Shown: positions 1-7,371, counted from the stretch's first letter. The stretch is 14,617 bases of DNA from Dehalococcoidales bacterium (GCA_028717305.1 JAQUOC010000024.1:1-14617), one strand, 5' to 3'. Made by a program: numbers and translations. Notes: generated from the letters alone by a model not told the origin.

Positions 1-1192
1 CCTTAACCAGAACGACATGAGCGCCATCGGGAGTAACCCTGACGCTATCACCGCCGACAACACCGGCTACTCCCCTTATCCTGCCGTTGATAATATTCTC
101 ATTCAAAGGACGATAAGATGCCCGGAACAGACCGCCCAGAAGGTAATTGATGGTCTCGTGGCTGAAGCCGGCAATGAGATCCACTTCTCCTCCTGGCCCC
201 GGTATACCAGCATCCCGGTTGGGAAAGTTATCAATGGCCGTCCGGACAATTTCCCGCGCCGATTCGGCGGCGTTATGTCCACTAAATTCAATGTGCACAG
301 CGCCTTCAAAACGAGCCCGGGGATCGGTAGTTATCACCCTGGTCCGGTAGCACCGGGCTACATCGGCCAGACCCTGCATAATACACCCGGCATCGACTAC
401 TACAGCATCCAGTAATCCGCTCAGAACAGCCAGTTCCTGCTGCAACACACTACCGGCAGGAGGTATACCAAAACGTACCAACACCTCGCCGGCGATGCCG
501 CCGATACCAGCCAGGTTTATGCCCCGGGCCCCCCGGGACCTGGCGTATGCGACAATATCAGGCTCCTTAATTACCGCTGCCAGCATCGCAGCAAGCTCGG
601 GATCGTGCCCATTAATCAGCAGATTAACGGTATTCTTCTTCAGGACGTCGGGTTTTACCCCGGCCAGAAAAGGGGCCGGGGTACCGAAGATGACATCCTT
701 TAGCTCGGCAGCAATCATACTGCCGCCCCAGCCATCAGCAAGCGAAGTCCGAACCGCCTGTCTCAGCAAGCATCTGAAATCCTGGTCAGCCCCCGCATCA
801 GTAGAGTGAATCGTCTCCGCTACTTCCCGGTCTGTGCCGCGCGGGGCAACCACATGTTTGCACCAGAGCTCCTGCCGCCTGAGTGGCGCTCGCTTGAGAA
901 ACATGGCTTCTGCCGCCGGTCCGTCAAACGCCCTCAAGACAGCTTCGCCAACATCAATGGCAATTGCTTCACTGCTGCGCTCGCCGATCTCCACACCGAG
1001 TTCCAGAGCCAGCTGCAGCAGCTTCTGCTCATCCTTTATGCCATAGCCCGGTACCTCACCTCTTGCCGCAGCAAGGAACATCTCGGTAACACTACGGGCA
1101 TGATTACCATGGGTAGTCGCACCGCCGGCGACCATACGGGCAAAATTACCGGCGGCAGCGGCTTCGGCGTTCGCTTTGTTTTCTTTTTCCAA
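1..1192 (-). CDS. CooS-like (Ni-CO dehydrogenase family) protein, partial, lacking N-terminal cluster B/D region
   Basis: This is the first 397 codons of a minus-strand gene that leaves the window at position 1. The frame is open throughout and clearly related to anaerobic CO dehydrogenase: it has the family segment SLADGWGGSM (residues 150-159), an FGTP motif, the INGHDPEL region and IRGVAGVVG. Normal CooS/AcsA proteins start with about 70 residues carrying the cysteines for Fe4S4 clusters D and B. Here the protein starts almost directly at the next conserved helix (NFARM at 16-20; His28 and His31 kept). Compared from memory with Carboxydothermus CODH-II, the C-cluster His261 equivalent (His196) and Cys333 equivalent (Cys270) are present. 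The Cys294-Cys295 pair is Gly231-Gly232, and Cys446 is Gly381. The remaining ligands lie outside the window. The chosen start is TTG at 1192, with GAGGCGG just upstream; GTG at 1207 is an in-frame alternative. The acsD stop ends at 1210, leaving no room for a longer N-terminus. CO oxidation in the usual way is doubtful; the role is unknown. Confidence 0.85.
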   Translation of the reverse strand, partial: MEKENKANAEAAAAGNFARMVAGGATTHGNHARSVTEMFLAAARGEVPGYGIKDEQKLLQLALELGVEIGERSSEAIAIDVGEAVLRAFDGPAAEAMFLKRAPLRRQELWCKHVVAPRGTDREVAETIHSTDAGADQDFRCLLRQAVRTSLADGWGGSMIAAELKDVIFGTPAPFLAGVKPDVLKKNTVNLLINGHDPELAAMLAAVIKEPDIVAYARSRGARGINLAGIGGIAGEVLVRFGIPPAGSVLQQELAVLSGLLDAVVVDAGCIMQGLADVARCYRTRVITTDPRARFEGAVHIEFSGHNAAESAREIVRTAIDNFPNRDAGIPGPGGEVDLIAGFSHETINYLLGGLFRASYRPLNENIINGRIRGVAGVVGGDSVRVTPDGAHVVLVK

Positions 1193-1209
1193 TATTTTCC
1201 GCCTCACAA

Positions 1210-2157
1210 TTATGATATGGTAAGCTCAGTTATCATCTCCCGAACCAACCTGATCGCCTCGGGGTGTCTCATAATTATCACATCGCCACCGGCCAGGAGC
1301 AATACCATCGCCGATATTGCCTCCATCAAGATCCCCCTCTTTTTAGCATTACCCAGTGCCGAAGCTTCTTCATCGGGGGCGTGAACCTCTCTGGTCTTCC
1401 ACACCTCTTTAGCCAGATTACAGATGATGGGGAACTGCAGCTTGTCATCCTGCTGAGCCAATCCCGCCACCCGCATTCTCTCCATTACCGAGTAGCTGTA
1501 CTCGATGCCGTAGCCGACACCGCTGGCGGTAGGATCCATAATAATCTGCTCGTTGGGAACACCGAGATTCCCCAAGAGGATATTGAGCTGCTTGGCCAGG
1601 TTGATATCGATGGGCGACGATGCGATCAGGGTATGCTTATAAGCAATAGCCTGAGCGCCAATCTTCTTATGGTTACCTTCCTCGACCGGTCCGATGATCA
1701 GGTTCTTACCCTGGCAGACCTCAGCCACTTTTCTCAACACCTCAGTATCCTTCTCCAGATTGGCGGTACCCCATACAATCAAGGGAACATCAACGGCATC
1801 AGCCACCCTTTTCACCACCTCCGCCGCTTCATCAGCGCCGCGATCCAGGCCGTTGGGATCGGTGCTTTCCAGTTGCAGGGCAACCAGCTCCGCTCCATAA
1901 TCATCGACGCATTTTTTCGCCCAGGCCACCGGGTCACCGGTCACTCCTTCGAAGGGCTCCAGGGCAGCCTCGGCCCAATCCCGCGGCGGCGTATCGTAAA
2001 CCTCCATGGCTATTCGGGGCAGCCTCGGCATCTCGCCTTCGAAAAGGTAGAAAGGGTAAGCGGTCTCGCCGCCAACAACCACCTGATCCGCCCCCTTACC
2101 GAGCGTTAATTCCCTTATCTTACCGTTGTATTTTGTTTGCGGAATTTCGAGAGCCAT
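1210..2157 (-). CDS. acsD: Corrinoid iron-sulfur protein small subunit (acetyl-CoA decarbonylase/synthase delta subunit)
   Basis: The 315-residue protein has the length and overall sequence of AcsD/CdhD, the small TIM-barrel subunit of CFeSP. CFeSP carries the methyl group from methyl-tetrahydrofolate to acetyl-CoA synthase in the cytoplasm. Recognisable family segments include VVGGETAYPF and FEGEMP near the N-terminus, SPIDINLAKQLNIL in the middle, GYGIEYSYSVMERMR, and the C-terminal IIMRHPEA. No cofactor-binding motif is expected in this subunit, because corrinoid and Fe4S4 bind mainly to the large subunit AcsC, which is not in this window. The ATG at 2157 follows AAAGGAG at good spacing. 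It lies 16 bp after the small upstream gene and just before the CooS-like gene, so cotranscription is very likely. No truncation or unusual residue was noticed. Confidence 0.95.
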   Translation of the reverse strand: MALEIPQTKYNGKIRELTLGKGADQVVVGGETAYPFYLFEGEMPRLPRIAMEVYDTPPRDWAEAALEPFEGVTGDPVAWAKKCVDDYGAELVALQLESTDPNGLDRGADEAAEVVKRVADAVDVPLIVWGTANLEKDTEVLRKVAEVCQGKNLIIGPVEEGNHKKIGAQAIAYKHTLIASSPIDINLAKQLNILLGNLGVPNEQIIMDPTASGVGYGIEYSYSVMERMRVAGLAQQDDKLQFPIICNLAKEVWKTREVHAPDEEASALGNAKKRGILMEAISAMVLLLAGGDVIIMRHPEAIRLVREMITELTIS

Positions 2158-2173
2158 CGACTAACTCCTTTCT

Positions 2174-2392
2174 TCAGGCCGGCCTCTTTCTCTTCTCACT
2201 GCCATACCAGTCTTTTCCATAAAAATAGCGCTCGCCGGTCTGTAGATATTTAAGCCTCTCTTTCCTACCGGTCAGCTTTTGCCGCCACCGGCCGAGGTCA
2301 TCACTATCAGGTTTGCCCTCCTCATAGGTCTCCCCGAGCACTTCTACCTGCTCTCTACCAGGAGCCGCCCTCTCCACAACCTTGTATTCCAT
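2174..2392 (-). CDS. 72-residue charged protein of unknown function within the Wood-Ljungdahl operon
   Basis: I do not recognise this family. The protein is short and very hydrophilic, rich in Lys, Arg, Glu and Asp, with an aromatic stretch near the C-terminus (YFYGKDWYG) and a basic tail (KRKRPA). It has no cysteine, no signal peptide and no membrane segment, so a soluble cytoplasmic protein is likely. It appears to be a real gene: the ATG at 2392 is preceded by a strong GAGGGGGA ribosome-binding site at proper spacing, it sits 21 bp after the folD stop, and it ends 16 bp before acsD with no overlap. Its place between folD and acsD suggests an accessory or assembly role linked to CFeSP or folate one-carbon enzymes, but that is inference from position only. 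Confidence 0.7.
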   Translation of the reverse strand: MEYKVVERAAPGREQVEVLGETYEEGKPDSDDLGRWRQKLTGRKERLKYLQTGERYFYGKDWYGSEKRKRPA

Positions 2393-2413
2393 AGCTTCCC
2401 CCTCGCTTATTTA

Positions 2414-3289
2414 TCAGAGGCCACTGGCCAGTCTGGCTGCGGTGACCGCACTGCGCATGAGCATAGTTACCGTCATCGGACCGACCCCACCGGGCACCGG
2501 GGTAATCGCCTCGGCCTTCTCCTTAATCAGATCGAAGTCCAGATCACCGACCAGCTTTTGCCTGCCGCAGGCAGGATCCTCTACGTAGCTGGCACCGAAA
2601 TCGATGGCTATTACGCCCTTCTTGACCATATCCGCAGTAATGAACTTCAATCTGTTTACAGCTACCACCAGTATGTCCGCCCGGCGGGTATAATCCGCCA
2701 GGTCCGGTGCCAAAGGGTGACAGAGAGTCACGTTGGCCCCTATCCTATCCTGAGCCCAGATTGAGGCCAGCGGCTTCCCGACCAGATTGTCTGTATTCAC
2801 AATCACCACGTTCTTTCCGGCAAGGTCGGCATAGCCATAACGCACCAGCAACTCATGGATAGCCATAGCGGTCGCAGGCAGAAACACCGGCTGCCCCAGC
2901 CAGGCTCTGCCCACATTAAGCGGGTGAAATCCATCTACATCCTTACCGGGTGAGATGACACTCAATACCATATTTTCGTCGATGTGTTCCGGTAGAGGGA
3001 GCTGAATGAAGATGCCGTGGATCTCGTCATCCGCATTAAGCCGCTCAATCTCCCCGAGCAGGTCCGGTGCGGGCGTGTTTTCGGCAAGGCTCACCATTTC
3101 CATGCGGATGCCCAGTTCGGTGGCCACATTCTCCTTGAGCCGGAGGTAACCGGCCGACTCCGGCCTTTCACCGACAAGGACCCCGGCGATGCCCGGAGTT
3201 ACTCCCTTTTCCCTGAGTCTTTTCGTTTGCTGTTTAAGCTCTTCCCTTATCTCGGCTGATATCTTCCTGCCGTCAAGTATGGTAGCCAT
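2414..3289 (-). CDS. folD: FolD-family methylene-THF dehydrogenase/methenyl-THF cyclohydrolase, paralogue 1 (altered cofactor motif)
   Basis: At 291 residues this is a full-length FolD, which interconverts methylene-, methenyl- and formyl-tetrahydrofolate in the methyl branch of the Wood-Ljungdahl pathway. The catalytic residues are all present: Tyr48 and Lys52 in the YLRLK motif, Gln96 in QLPLP, and Asp119 in KDVDGFH. The C-terminal PVPGGVGPMT signature is intact. Two things are unusual. The NADP-binding GRS triad is Asn165-Thr166-Asp167, although VGKPLA follows normally, and the PCTP motif before the Rossmann domain reads PATA. The pattern fits a protein with good cyclohydrolase chemistry but weakened or changed nucleotide use. 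There is also a small in-frame insertion with a palindromic DNA sequence near the KLVGDLDF segment. The start (ATG at 3289) lies 2 bp after the stop of the second FolD, with no clear ribosome-binding site, which suggests translational coupling. Confidence 0.93.
   Translation of the reverse strand: MATILDGRKISAEIREELKQQTKRLREKGVTPGIAGVLVGERPESAGYLRLKENVATELGIRMEMVSLAENTPAPDLLGEIERLNADDEIHGIFIQLPLPEHIDENMVLSVISPGKDVDGFHPLNVGRAWLGQPVFLPATAMAIHELLVRYGYADLAGKNVVIVNTDNLVGKPLASIWAQDRIGANVTLCHPLAPDLADYTRRADILVVAVNRLKFITADMVKKGVIAIDFGASYVEDPACGRQKLVGDLDFDLIKEKAEAITPVPGGVGPMTVTMLMRSAVTAARLASGL
2561..2575. repeat. 15-bp perfect palindromic hairpin inside folD paralogue 1
   Basis: CCTGCC, a GCA loop and GGCAGG form a perfect 6-bp GC-rich stem. 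It lies in coding sequence where the protein reads DPACGRQK. The neighbouring FolD paralogue has only DGK at this place before the shared segment leading to GDVDFD, so the extra length is about five codons. This looks like a short palindromic element inserted in frame. No second copy was seen in the window. Confidence 0.5.
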
Positions 3290-3291
3290 TC

Positions 3292-4146
3292 TTATTTACT
3301 TAACCCTTCCGCAGCCTCAACGGTATGGGCCAGCAGTATTGTCGTGGTTACGGCACCAACTCCGCCCGGCACCGGGGTAATCATCCCGGCCACCTGGCTC
3401 ACTGGATCAAAGTCGACATCCCCGCTCAGCTTACCATCCTCGGCCACACTGACACCGACGTCAATGACCACCGCTCCGGGGCCTACCATATCTTTCCTGA
3501 TCATCCTGGCTCTACCTACGGCACTGACCAGAATCTCAGCCCTGCGGTACTCGGCAGCAGGATCCAGCGTTTTGTAATCGCACATGATTACGGTGGCCCA
3601 CCGATTTAATAGCATGATGCCGGTGGCCCTGCCGATACCCCCGGCCCCACCGACAATGACCGCCCGTTTACCTTCAATTTCAACTCCGCAGCGGTCGAGC
3701 ATCTCGATAACAGCCGACGGGGTACAGGGAGCAAAGAAACCTGCCTCACGGGTCATCAACCCGGCCATGCTTACCGGGTTGAGACAATCGACATCTTTCT
3801 CCACCGCCAGCAGCTTCAGGATAGCGCTTTCGTCTATCTGCCCGGGCAGGGGGCGCTGAATAATAATGCCGTGGAACCTGGCATCATTGTTAAGCTCCTT
3901 AACCCTGGCCGCCAGTTTCCCATGGGTAACATCCGGAGGCAGACCTACCGTCTCCGTGAATATGCCCACCTTCTCGCACCCTCTGGCAATACCCCGCAGA
4001 TAGGACAGGGAGGCCGGGTCTTCCCCAACCAGAACTACGGCCAGGCCGGGGCATACCCCTTTCTCTCCCAGCTTCTCTACACGGGGTATTAGCTCCTCCC
4101 GTATCCGGGCCGCGATCTCCTGTCCGTTGATAATCCGTGCCGTCAT
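3292..4146 (-). CDS. FolD-family protein, paralogue 2 (catalytic lysine missing, NAD-type Rossmann motif)
   Basis: This 284-residue FolD homologue immediately precedes the other folD. It keeps Tyr49, Gln97 (QRPLP rather than QLPLP), Asp120 (KDVD), the PCTP motif at 140-143 and the C-terminal PVPGGVGAVT signature. The catalytic lysine that should lie four residues after the tyrosine is Ile53 (YLRGI). Substitution of this lysine in studied FolD enzymes abolishes cyclohydrolase activity. The usual GRSxxVG cofactor loop is replaced by GGAGGIGRATG (166-176), which resembles a classical dinucleotide-binding glycine motif. The second strand ends in an acidic residue (Asp190 in MCDYKT), where FolD usually reads CHS. 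An acidic residue there generally favours NAD(H) over NADP(H). The likely role is a monofunctional, possibly NAD-dependent, methylene-THF dehydrogenase; a non-catalytic partner subunit is an alternative. The ATG at 4146 has AGGA six bases upstream and follows cooC by 90 bp. Confidence 0.9.
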   Translation of the reverse strand: MTARIINGQEIAARIREELIPRVEKLGEKGVCPGLAVVLVGEDPASLSYLRGIARGCEKVGIFTETVGLPPDVTHGKLAARVKELNNDARFHGIIIQRPLPGQIDESAILKLLAVEKDVDCLNPVSMAGLMTREAGFFAPCTPSAVIEMLDRCGVEIEGKRAVIVGGAGGIGRATGIMLLNRWATVIMCDYKTLDPAAEYRRAEILVSAVGRARMIRKDMVGPGAVVIDVGVSVAEDGKLSGDVDFDPVSQVAGMITPVPGGVGAVTTTILLAHTVEAAEGLSK

Positions 4147-4236
4147 TTTTTGTCCTGTTGCCTTTCGCCTAAACTCACAGTTCCCTTAATGTTCTTCTGC
4201 TCCCTGCGATTAGATATCTTCCCCTACTCCAGCAGC

Positions 4237-4992
4237 TCAGGAGATGAGCTTGGCCATCAAATCATTAACCGCCCTAACCGCCCTGGAAGTGCCGGGCAAA
4301 TCGAGCAACGGCCTTAACTCAACATCGTACTGACACAACTCTTCGTCCAGAGGTATCAAGGCCGCCGGTTCGATTTCCAGCCGGAGTAACTCCTGCTCGA
4401 CGATAGGGGGTAACCGGGGGGGAGCGGGGTTGAGGATTACCGACTGCCTCTTTACCCTGAGCTTTAGCTGGGCGACAATATCCCTGATACGTGCGACAGT
4501 CCGCACCCCCTTAACCGTCGGGTTAGCGATGATAAGCAATTCATCGACATCCTGGGTGGTTCTCCGTGACAGGTGCTCCAATCCCGCCTCATTATCCATA
4601 ACCAGATAGGCATAATTTTCGACCAGTCTATCCACAAATTTCCGTAAGACAAGGTTGGGATAACAGTAGCACCCGGATCCCTCCCCCCTACCCATCGTCA
4701 CCAGGTCAAGCTTATCGTCCTCGACGATAACCCCGTTCAGCCGGTACTCCAGGTAGGCCTCTTTAGTCATTCCCGGAGGAATTTCTATCTTGTCCCTCTG
4801 GAACTGATCGAGAATCATACCGACCGTCTGTTTAACCTCAAGACCCAGACTCTCACCCAGGTTGGCATTAGGATCAGCATCAATAGCCAGTATCGACCCG
4901 GAACCATTCTCCTTAAGGTAACGGATAATCAGACTGGCTATCGATGTCTTACCGCTACCGCCTTTCCCGGCCAGAGCTACCGAAAGAGTCAA
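4237..4992 (-). CDS. cooC: CooC-type nickel-insertion ATPase for CODH/ACS
   Basis: This 251-residue P-loop ATPase of the MinD/ParA class matches CooC/AcsF, which supplies nickel to CO dehydrogenase or acetyl-CoA synthase. The deviant Walker A motif GKGGSGKT is at residues 9-16, IDADPNANLGESLGL follows at 38-52, and the CxC metal-binding motif (Cys108, Cys110 in GCYCYPN) is intact. The hydrophobic strand YLVMDNEAG ends near Asp133 and is the Walker B region. The ATG at 4992 overlaps the end of the upstream activator gene by four bases (ATGA arrangement), so the two are translationally coupled. Its presence implies an active Ni-enzyme somewhere in the genome, even though the CooS-like gene in this operon has lost C-cluster ligands. 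Confidence in the family is high; which Ni enzyme it serves is not visible here. Confidence 0.93.
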   Translation of the reverse strand: MTLSVALAGKGGSGKTSIASLIIRYLKENGSGSILAIDADPNANLGESLGLEVKQTVGMILDQFQRDKIEIPPGMTKEAYLEYRLNGVIVEDDKLDLVTMGRGEGSGCYCYPNLVLRKFVDRLVENYAYLVMDNEAGLEHLSRRTTQDVDELLIIANPTVKGVRTVARIRDIVAQLKLRVKRQSVILNPAPPRLPPIVEQELLRLEIEPAALIPLDEELCQYDVELRPLLDLPGTSRAVRAVNDLMAKLIS

Positions 4993-6977
4993 ACCGCTAA
5001 CCTCCCTTTAGCTTTCCCGCCCGCCAGTCCGGACATTCTCTTGCTTACATTGGGAAACTCAGCGGCATTGGTATGGGGTAAGAAGAGAGCAGCGACGTAG
5101 TGGTGCATAAAATCAGGGCTTTCGCCGAGTTCAAAACCGGTCATCATCATGGCTACTCGCCTGGCGTCATCAAGCAAGTCGGTAGAGTAAGAAACCAGCC
5201 TGCTCCCGGACAGAGAACCGTTGCCAACAAAGATAAACCTATTCCGGGGAACATCGGGAAGGAGGCCAATGGTAATACTCTTCTCGATATCAATATGACT
5301 GCCGAAAGCACCGGCGATAATTATCTGTTCCAGGTCGGCGCAGGTAATCCCGACACTACCGGTCAGTGTCTGACAGCCAGCATACATCGCCGCCTTGGCC
5401 CGGATGAGATTATCAATATCCACCTCGGTGATAACGATATCCCTACCGGTCTGGGTCTCCACTCCCCAGGAAAGAACGTATTCGTAGCCATCACTTCCTT
5501 TTCTAATTCTATTGGTAACCAGGTCGGTGTTGAATTTACCGTTGCGGCCAATTACTCCAGCTTCAAGCAGACCGGCAACAATATTCAGCAAGCCCGAACC
5601 GCAGATTCCCTTCGGTTTTACTCCGCCGATAGTATGTATCTCCGGCTCCAGATCCGGCAGGCTGATGGCAAATTCCTCAATCGCTCCGGTGGTGGCTATC
5701 ATACCGTGCTTAATACCACCGCCTTCGAAGGCAGGACCGGCCGAGCAAGCGGCGGTGACCATCCATTCCGAATTACCAACCACTATTTCACCATTGGTAC
5801 CGATATCCATATAGAGAGTAAGCCTCTCCCGCTGGTGCATCCCGACCGCCACCACTCCCGAGACAATATCACCACCGACATAGCTGGCTACCGAGGGGAA
5901 AACAAAAACATGGACATGCTTGGCCGCATTAATACCCAGTGATCTGGCCGTTACCGGAGGGAAAAAGCTGGCCGCCGGGGTGTAAGGGGCCAACCTGATA
6001 TATTTAGGATTAATGCCGAGCAGGATATGGGTCATGGTGGTATTACCGGCGATGGTCACATGCCCGATGTCTTCCACCCTGACCTGGCTCCGGAACAAAA
6101 GATCATCGATAATCTGGTTGATGGTAGCCACCGCAGCCCGCTGCAGCTTCTTAAGCCCGCCCGGTTTCAGGCAATAGGAGATACGGGTAATAACATCTGC
6201 CCCGTAGTCCACCTGCCCGTTGTAGGCCACACCTTCGGCAATGACCTCGCCCCGGTTCAGATCCAGCAGCTGCCCGCAGACGGTAGTCGTCCCGATGTCA
6301 AACGCCAGTGCAAAGTGCCTCTGGCTGGTGTTTCCCGGTTCTATATTTATTATCGCAGGCTCACGCTTATCGGCTTTAGTCTTGACCGCTTTGACCAGAG
6401 TTGTCACAGTAACACGGCAGTCTTTCTTACGCAGAACCGAAGGTAGTTTCTTTACCACATCAAGAGCTACTACGGTATGATTAAGGCCGCACTGCTTCTT
6501 TAAACCTCTTAACAACCGGGACAGGTCCGAGGTATTATCCGCCGATGTCGGCGGCGGCAGTTCAAGATAACACTTGCTCAGGGGTGGACTAAACCTCCAA
6601 CCGGTAGCTATCGCTTCAGCAGGATCAACGCTACCCCCCGTTATCTTTGCCTCCCGGTTTACTACTGCCGTCTCCAGCCTTGACTCTACCGGAACGGTAA
6701 CAATCAAATCGGTGAGCACTCTGCTCCGGCAAGCCTGCCGGATACCCTGCCGCCACTCCTGCGGAGAGAGCTTCTCGCTACGACTGCTCTCAACGTCACC
6801 GCTTTCAATGCGGACCTTACAGGTACCACAGACACCGGTTCCGCCGCAAGAGGCGATGACACGCACGCCGGCATCGATAGCCGCCTGGAGCAGGTTAGCC
6901 CCTCTCTCTACGACAATGCTAACGTTATCGGGCTCAAAACGAACCTTGACCTTCTTGTAAGCGCTACCTTCCTTCAT
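4989..6977 (-). CDS. acsV: Reductive activator of corrinoid iron-sulfur protein (RACo-type, 2Fe-2S ferredoxin plus ASKHA domain)
   Basis: The 662-residue protein has the domain order of RACo, which restores inactive Co(II)-CFeSP to Co(I) using ATP. An N-terminal plant-type 2Fe-2S ferredoxin domain has Cys44, Cys50, Cys53 and Cys83 (C-x5-C-x2-C-x29-C). A linker of about 130 residues is followed by the ASKHA ATPase fold with DIGTTT at 227-232, IAGNTTMTH at 309-317, DIGTNGE at 391-397, CSAGPAFEGGG near 411, ICGSG near 458 and IIAGAFGS near 553. The C-terminal YVAALFLPHT stretch is typical of the family. Length is close to characterised RACo proteins (about 630). The ATG at 6977 is preceded by GGAG at a slightly short spacing. 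It is the first gene of the operon and overlaps cooC, so activation and maturation are made together ahead of CFeSP. Related activators serve methyltransferase corrinoid proteins, but acsD in the same operon favours the CFeSP role. Confidence 0.92.
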   Translation of the reverse strand: MKEGSAYKKVKVRFEPDNVSIVVERGANLLQAAIDAGVRVIASCGGTGVCGTCKVRIESGDVESSRSEKLSPQEWRQGIRQACRSRVLTDLIVTVPVESRLETAVVNREAKITGGSVDPAEAIATGWRFSPPLSKCYLELPPPTSADNTSDLSRLLRGLKKQCGLNHTVVALDVVKKLPSVLRKKDCRVTVTTLVKAVKTKADKREPAIINIEPGNTSQRHFALAFDIGTTTVCGQLLDLNRGEVIAEGVAYNGQVDYGADVITRISYCLKPGGLKKLQRAAVATINQIIDDLLFRSQVRVEDIGHVTIAGNTTMTHILLGINPKYIRLAPYTPAASFFPPVTARSLGINAAKHVHVFVFPSVASYVGGDIVSGVVAVGMHQRERLTLYMDIGTNGEIVVGNSEWMVTAACSAGPAFEGGGIKHGMIATTGAIEEFAISLPDLEPEIHTIGGVKPKGICGSGLLNIVAGLLEAGVIGRNGKFNTDLVTNRIRKGSDGYEYVLSWGVETQTGRDIVITEVDIDNLIRAKAAMYAGCQTLTGSVGITCADLEQIIIAGAFGSHIDIEKSITIGLLPDVPRNRFIFVGNGSLSGSRLVSYSTDLLDDARRVAMMMTGFELGESPDFMHHYVAALFLPHTNAAEFPNVSKRMSGLAGGKAKGRLAV

Positions 6978-7310
6978 CTAACTCCGATGTTATACTGCCA
7001 TAAAGAACCATCAGTAATCAAAACAGCCGGAAGCAGAGACCAATAGATATCACTCCCCTCCCGGTTACTCAAGAGGCTGGCACCAAGAACAAAGGTTGGT
7101 TTGCAGAGGGCCATCACCTGACCAGCCCTATTCCTGTATTCTCCTCGATGAGATTACTTAAACTGGATACCGGATTTATCCCTTCCGGGTGAGGGAAATA
7201 TTGAAGATCCTGTCCTGGAATGAACCCGGAACCGAGACCTGTTAGAAAGAGCGCCCGGCGCAGCTAGCTATACAATTCCGAACGTAGTGAGTGAAAAATT
7301 AACCTTTGTC
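6978..7310 (-). other. Long untranslated leader of the Wood-Ljungdahl operon (predicted)
   Basis: About 330 nt lie between the predicted start point near 7310 and the first operon gene. I found no convincing coding sequence in it. Several short inverted repeats are visible, including a GCGC-CGG-GCGC stem near 7252-7262 and two overlapping, mutually exclusive candidate stems around 7165-7190 (GGATA/TATCC and CCGGA/TCCGG). I compared it by eye with cobalamin, tetrahydrofolate and T-box consensus elements and saw no match. A regulatory role is possible but unproven. Confidence 0.3.
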
Positions 7311-7316
7311 TCAGTT

Positions 7317-7346
7317 ATTCTATCAGCCAATAAAATTAAAAGTCAA
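7317..7346 (-). promoter_or_regulatory. Sigma-70-type promoter for the RACo-cooC-folD-acsD operon
   Basis: Read on the minus strand, TTGACT (7341-7346) and TAGAAT (7317-7322) are separated by 18 bp, each one mismatch from consensus. The expected start point is near 7310. Its -35 box faces the -35 box of the plus-strand promoter, 25 bp apart, so one regulator bound between them could affect both. Confidence 0.55.
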
Positions 7347-7371
7347 CGATTTAGAACGGCAGCCATTAGCC

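Noticed and set aside
17..1384. Several plus-strand open frames at the left end
   Set aside because: The minus strand here encodes an uninterrupted CooS-like protein with conserved motifs, so the plus-strand frames are shadows.
1264..2109. Long plus-strand open frame (281 codons) opposite acsD
   Set aside because: It lies entirely antisense to a well-recognised gene, has no family resemblance and no supporting operon context; it is a by-product of codon use on the other strand.
5100..5942. Long plus-strand open frame (280 codons) opposite the RACo gene
   Set aside because: It is antisense to conserved ASKHA motifs, and its sequence is low in recognisable domain features. It is a shadow of the real gene.
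6978..7310. Cobalamin riboswitch in the operon leader, expected for corrinoid genes
   Set aside because: A stretch reading CCGGAAGGGATAAATCCGG recalls part of the B12 box, but the remaining conserved elements (the GCCACTG end and surrounding core) are absent.
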